This document shows, piece after piece, positions 63,264 through 64,000 of a stretch of 64,000 nucleotides of DNA (position 1 is the first letter of the stretch; the number at the start of each line of letters is the position of its first letter). Position numbers and translations under genes: made by a program. Origin of the DNA: Streptomyces mirabilis (GTDB lineage: Bacteria; Actinomycetota; Actinomycetes; Streptomycetales; Streptomycetaceae). The notes under the pieces are model-generated. The model worked only from the letters and a program-made list of their open reading frames with translations, had not been told where the DNA came from and searched no databases. The stretch spans positions 186,001-250,000 of the forward strand of contig NZ_JBCJKP010000001.1 of NCBI RefSeq assembly GCF_039503195.1. Direction: 5' to 3'.

Positions 63264-64000
63264 TCAAGCGTGGTCGAGTGTCCAGGGGTTGGGGATCGTG
63301 TTGCCCCGATATCGGTAGCGGGTGACCGCGATCGAGACCATGGGGAACAGTTCGATCCCGTCCGCCGAGAGCTTGTGCCACCGGCCGTTGCGGTCGGTGA
63401 AGCGTCTGCGGACGTCCTTCCACCTCCAGCGATACAGCACCATCCACCAGCTGGTCACCCGTCGCCATACGAACTGGTCCAAGGCTTTCAGGGTGGTCTT
63501 GCATACCGCGTGCCTGAAGTAGTTGACCCAGCCGCGCAGAATCGAGTTGATCCTCTTCAGCACGGTCCCCGGGTCCTGCTGCGACGTTCTGTTCGTCAGG
63601 GCACGGACCTTGTCCTTCAGCTGCCGGATGGGCCTCTTGGCGATGAAGGTGTAGACGTACCACTTGTTCGAGCCCCGCTTGCGGCGCCACTGGATGTGGA
63701 ACCCAAGAAAGTCGAACCCGTCCGACATGTGCACGATCTGCGTCTTGGCCGGTGACAGCCTCAGCCCGAGAGGGTGCAGTACGTCGGCGATGTCCTCGCG
63801 CAGACGGGCGACGTCATCACGGCTGCCGTCGACCAGGACGACGAAGTCATCCGCGTAGCGGACGATGCGCCAGTTCGCGTGGCCGTGGAGACGATGATGT
63901 GCCCGCCTGCCTCTGGTGGACATCCTCCCGCCCGGCTCCCACGGCTCCATCACGTGCTCGTCGAGCGCGGACAGGGCGATGTTCGCCAGCAGCGGGGAGA
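63264..64000 (-). CDS. ltrA: Group II intron reverse transcriptase/maturase, C-terminal part
   Basis: The last 245 residues are visible. Reverse transcriptase block with SPLLANIALSALDEHV and the catalytic IVRYADDFVVLVDG (YADD), then LRLSPAKTQIVHMSDGFDFL, the maturase (X/GIIM) domain RINSILRGWVNYFRHAVCKT, and a short basic C-terminus. No HNH endonuclease is present. It splices the intron and copies it into DNA target sites. Cut by the right edge of the window. Confidence 0.93.
   Translation of the reverse strand, partial: SPLLANIALSALDEHVMEPWEPGGRMSTRGRRAHHRLHGHANWRIVRYADDFVVLVDGSRDDVARLREDIADVLHPLGLRLSPAKTQIVHMSDGFDFLGFHIQWRRKRGSNKWYVYTFIAKRPIRQLKDKVRALTNRTSQQDPGTVLKRINSILRGWVNYFRHAVCKTTLKALDQFVWRRVTSWWMVLYRWRWKDVRRRFTDRNGRWHKLSADGIELFPMVSIAVTRYRYRGNTIPNPWTLDHA

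Larger units (their letters stand above)
63150..64000 (-). mobile_element. Group II intron, 3' part, continuing beyond the window
   Basis: On the minus strand it contains the intron-encoded protein, then domain V (63213-63246) and a long stem (CGGCACGGAG / CTCCGTGCCG, 63157-63206) fitting domain VI. It ends in AAC next to sequence that continues the IS5 target (AGTTCGGCCGG). The 5' part lies right of the window. Confidence 0.75.

Overview
The window looks like an accessory stretch of a Streptomyces chromosome, either a chromosome arm or a stacked genomic island. The DNA is uniformly high in GC, GTG and TTG starts and leaderless promoters are common, and the families are typical of the genus: MarR, TetR, PadR and LAL regulators, an IS21 pair, DUF6233-like and replication-relaxation relics, mycothione reductase, and a SpoIIE-type phosphatase/kinase. 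There is no rRNA, tRNA or CRISPR array that I can see. About a third of the window is made of broken genes, insertion-sequence relics and sequence with no recognisable gene.

Layout. 0-11.4 kb holds a divergent MarR/membrane-protein pair, a DNA-ligase relic, IS21, ISL3, integrase and L-fucose-pathway relics, a TetR/hydrolase pair with a perfect 22-bp operator, and an IS21 element (about 8480-11376) with a foreign gene between istA and istB. 11.9-15.1 kb is a PadR-ABC-FtsX operon. 15.2-17.8 kb is a deaminase-type polymorphic toxin with a probable immunity gene. 17.9-19.6 kb is plasmid/ICE debris. 19.6-21.5 kb holds two tandem alpha/beta hydrolases. 21.9-26.5 kb has two unrelated MFS exporters sharing a promoter, leader and operator with a TetR gene.

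27-44 kb is a detoxification and redox block. It contains msrB, a complete second Tat translocase in the unusual order tatA-tatC-tatB, a Tat-signal epoxide hydrolase beside a nearly identical cytoplasmic twin, mycothione reductase, a FUSC exporter, a VOC (glyoxalase-fold) protein, a flavoprotein disulfide reductase, OhrR, a frameshifted SpoIIE-like protein and a third epoxide hydrolase. A conserved stretch of about 72 bp lies upstream of two of the epoxide hydrolases, and a third orphan copy lies nearby. A large LAL regulator follows.

48-59 kb holds TetR regulators, SDRs, an aldehyde dehydrogenase/isochorismatase-fold operon, a lipocalin-like protein and an F420-dependent-type reductase. 60-64 kb holds a gamma-butyrolactone-receptor-like TetR gene and a HAD phosphatase between inverted 310-bp insertion-sequence arms, then a group II intron that runs off the window.

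Working together. The central block reads as a set of enzymes for epoxides, peroxides, aldehydes and thiol adducts. The most distinctive arrangement is an epoxide hydrolase carrying a twin-arginine signal directly upstream of a private Tat system. Functions are inferred from family motifs seen in the translated sequence; no database search was run.
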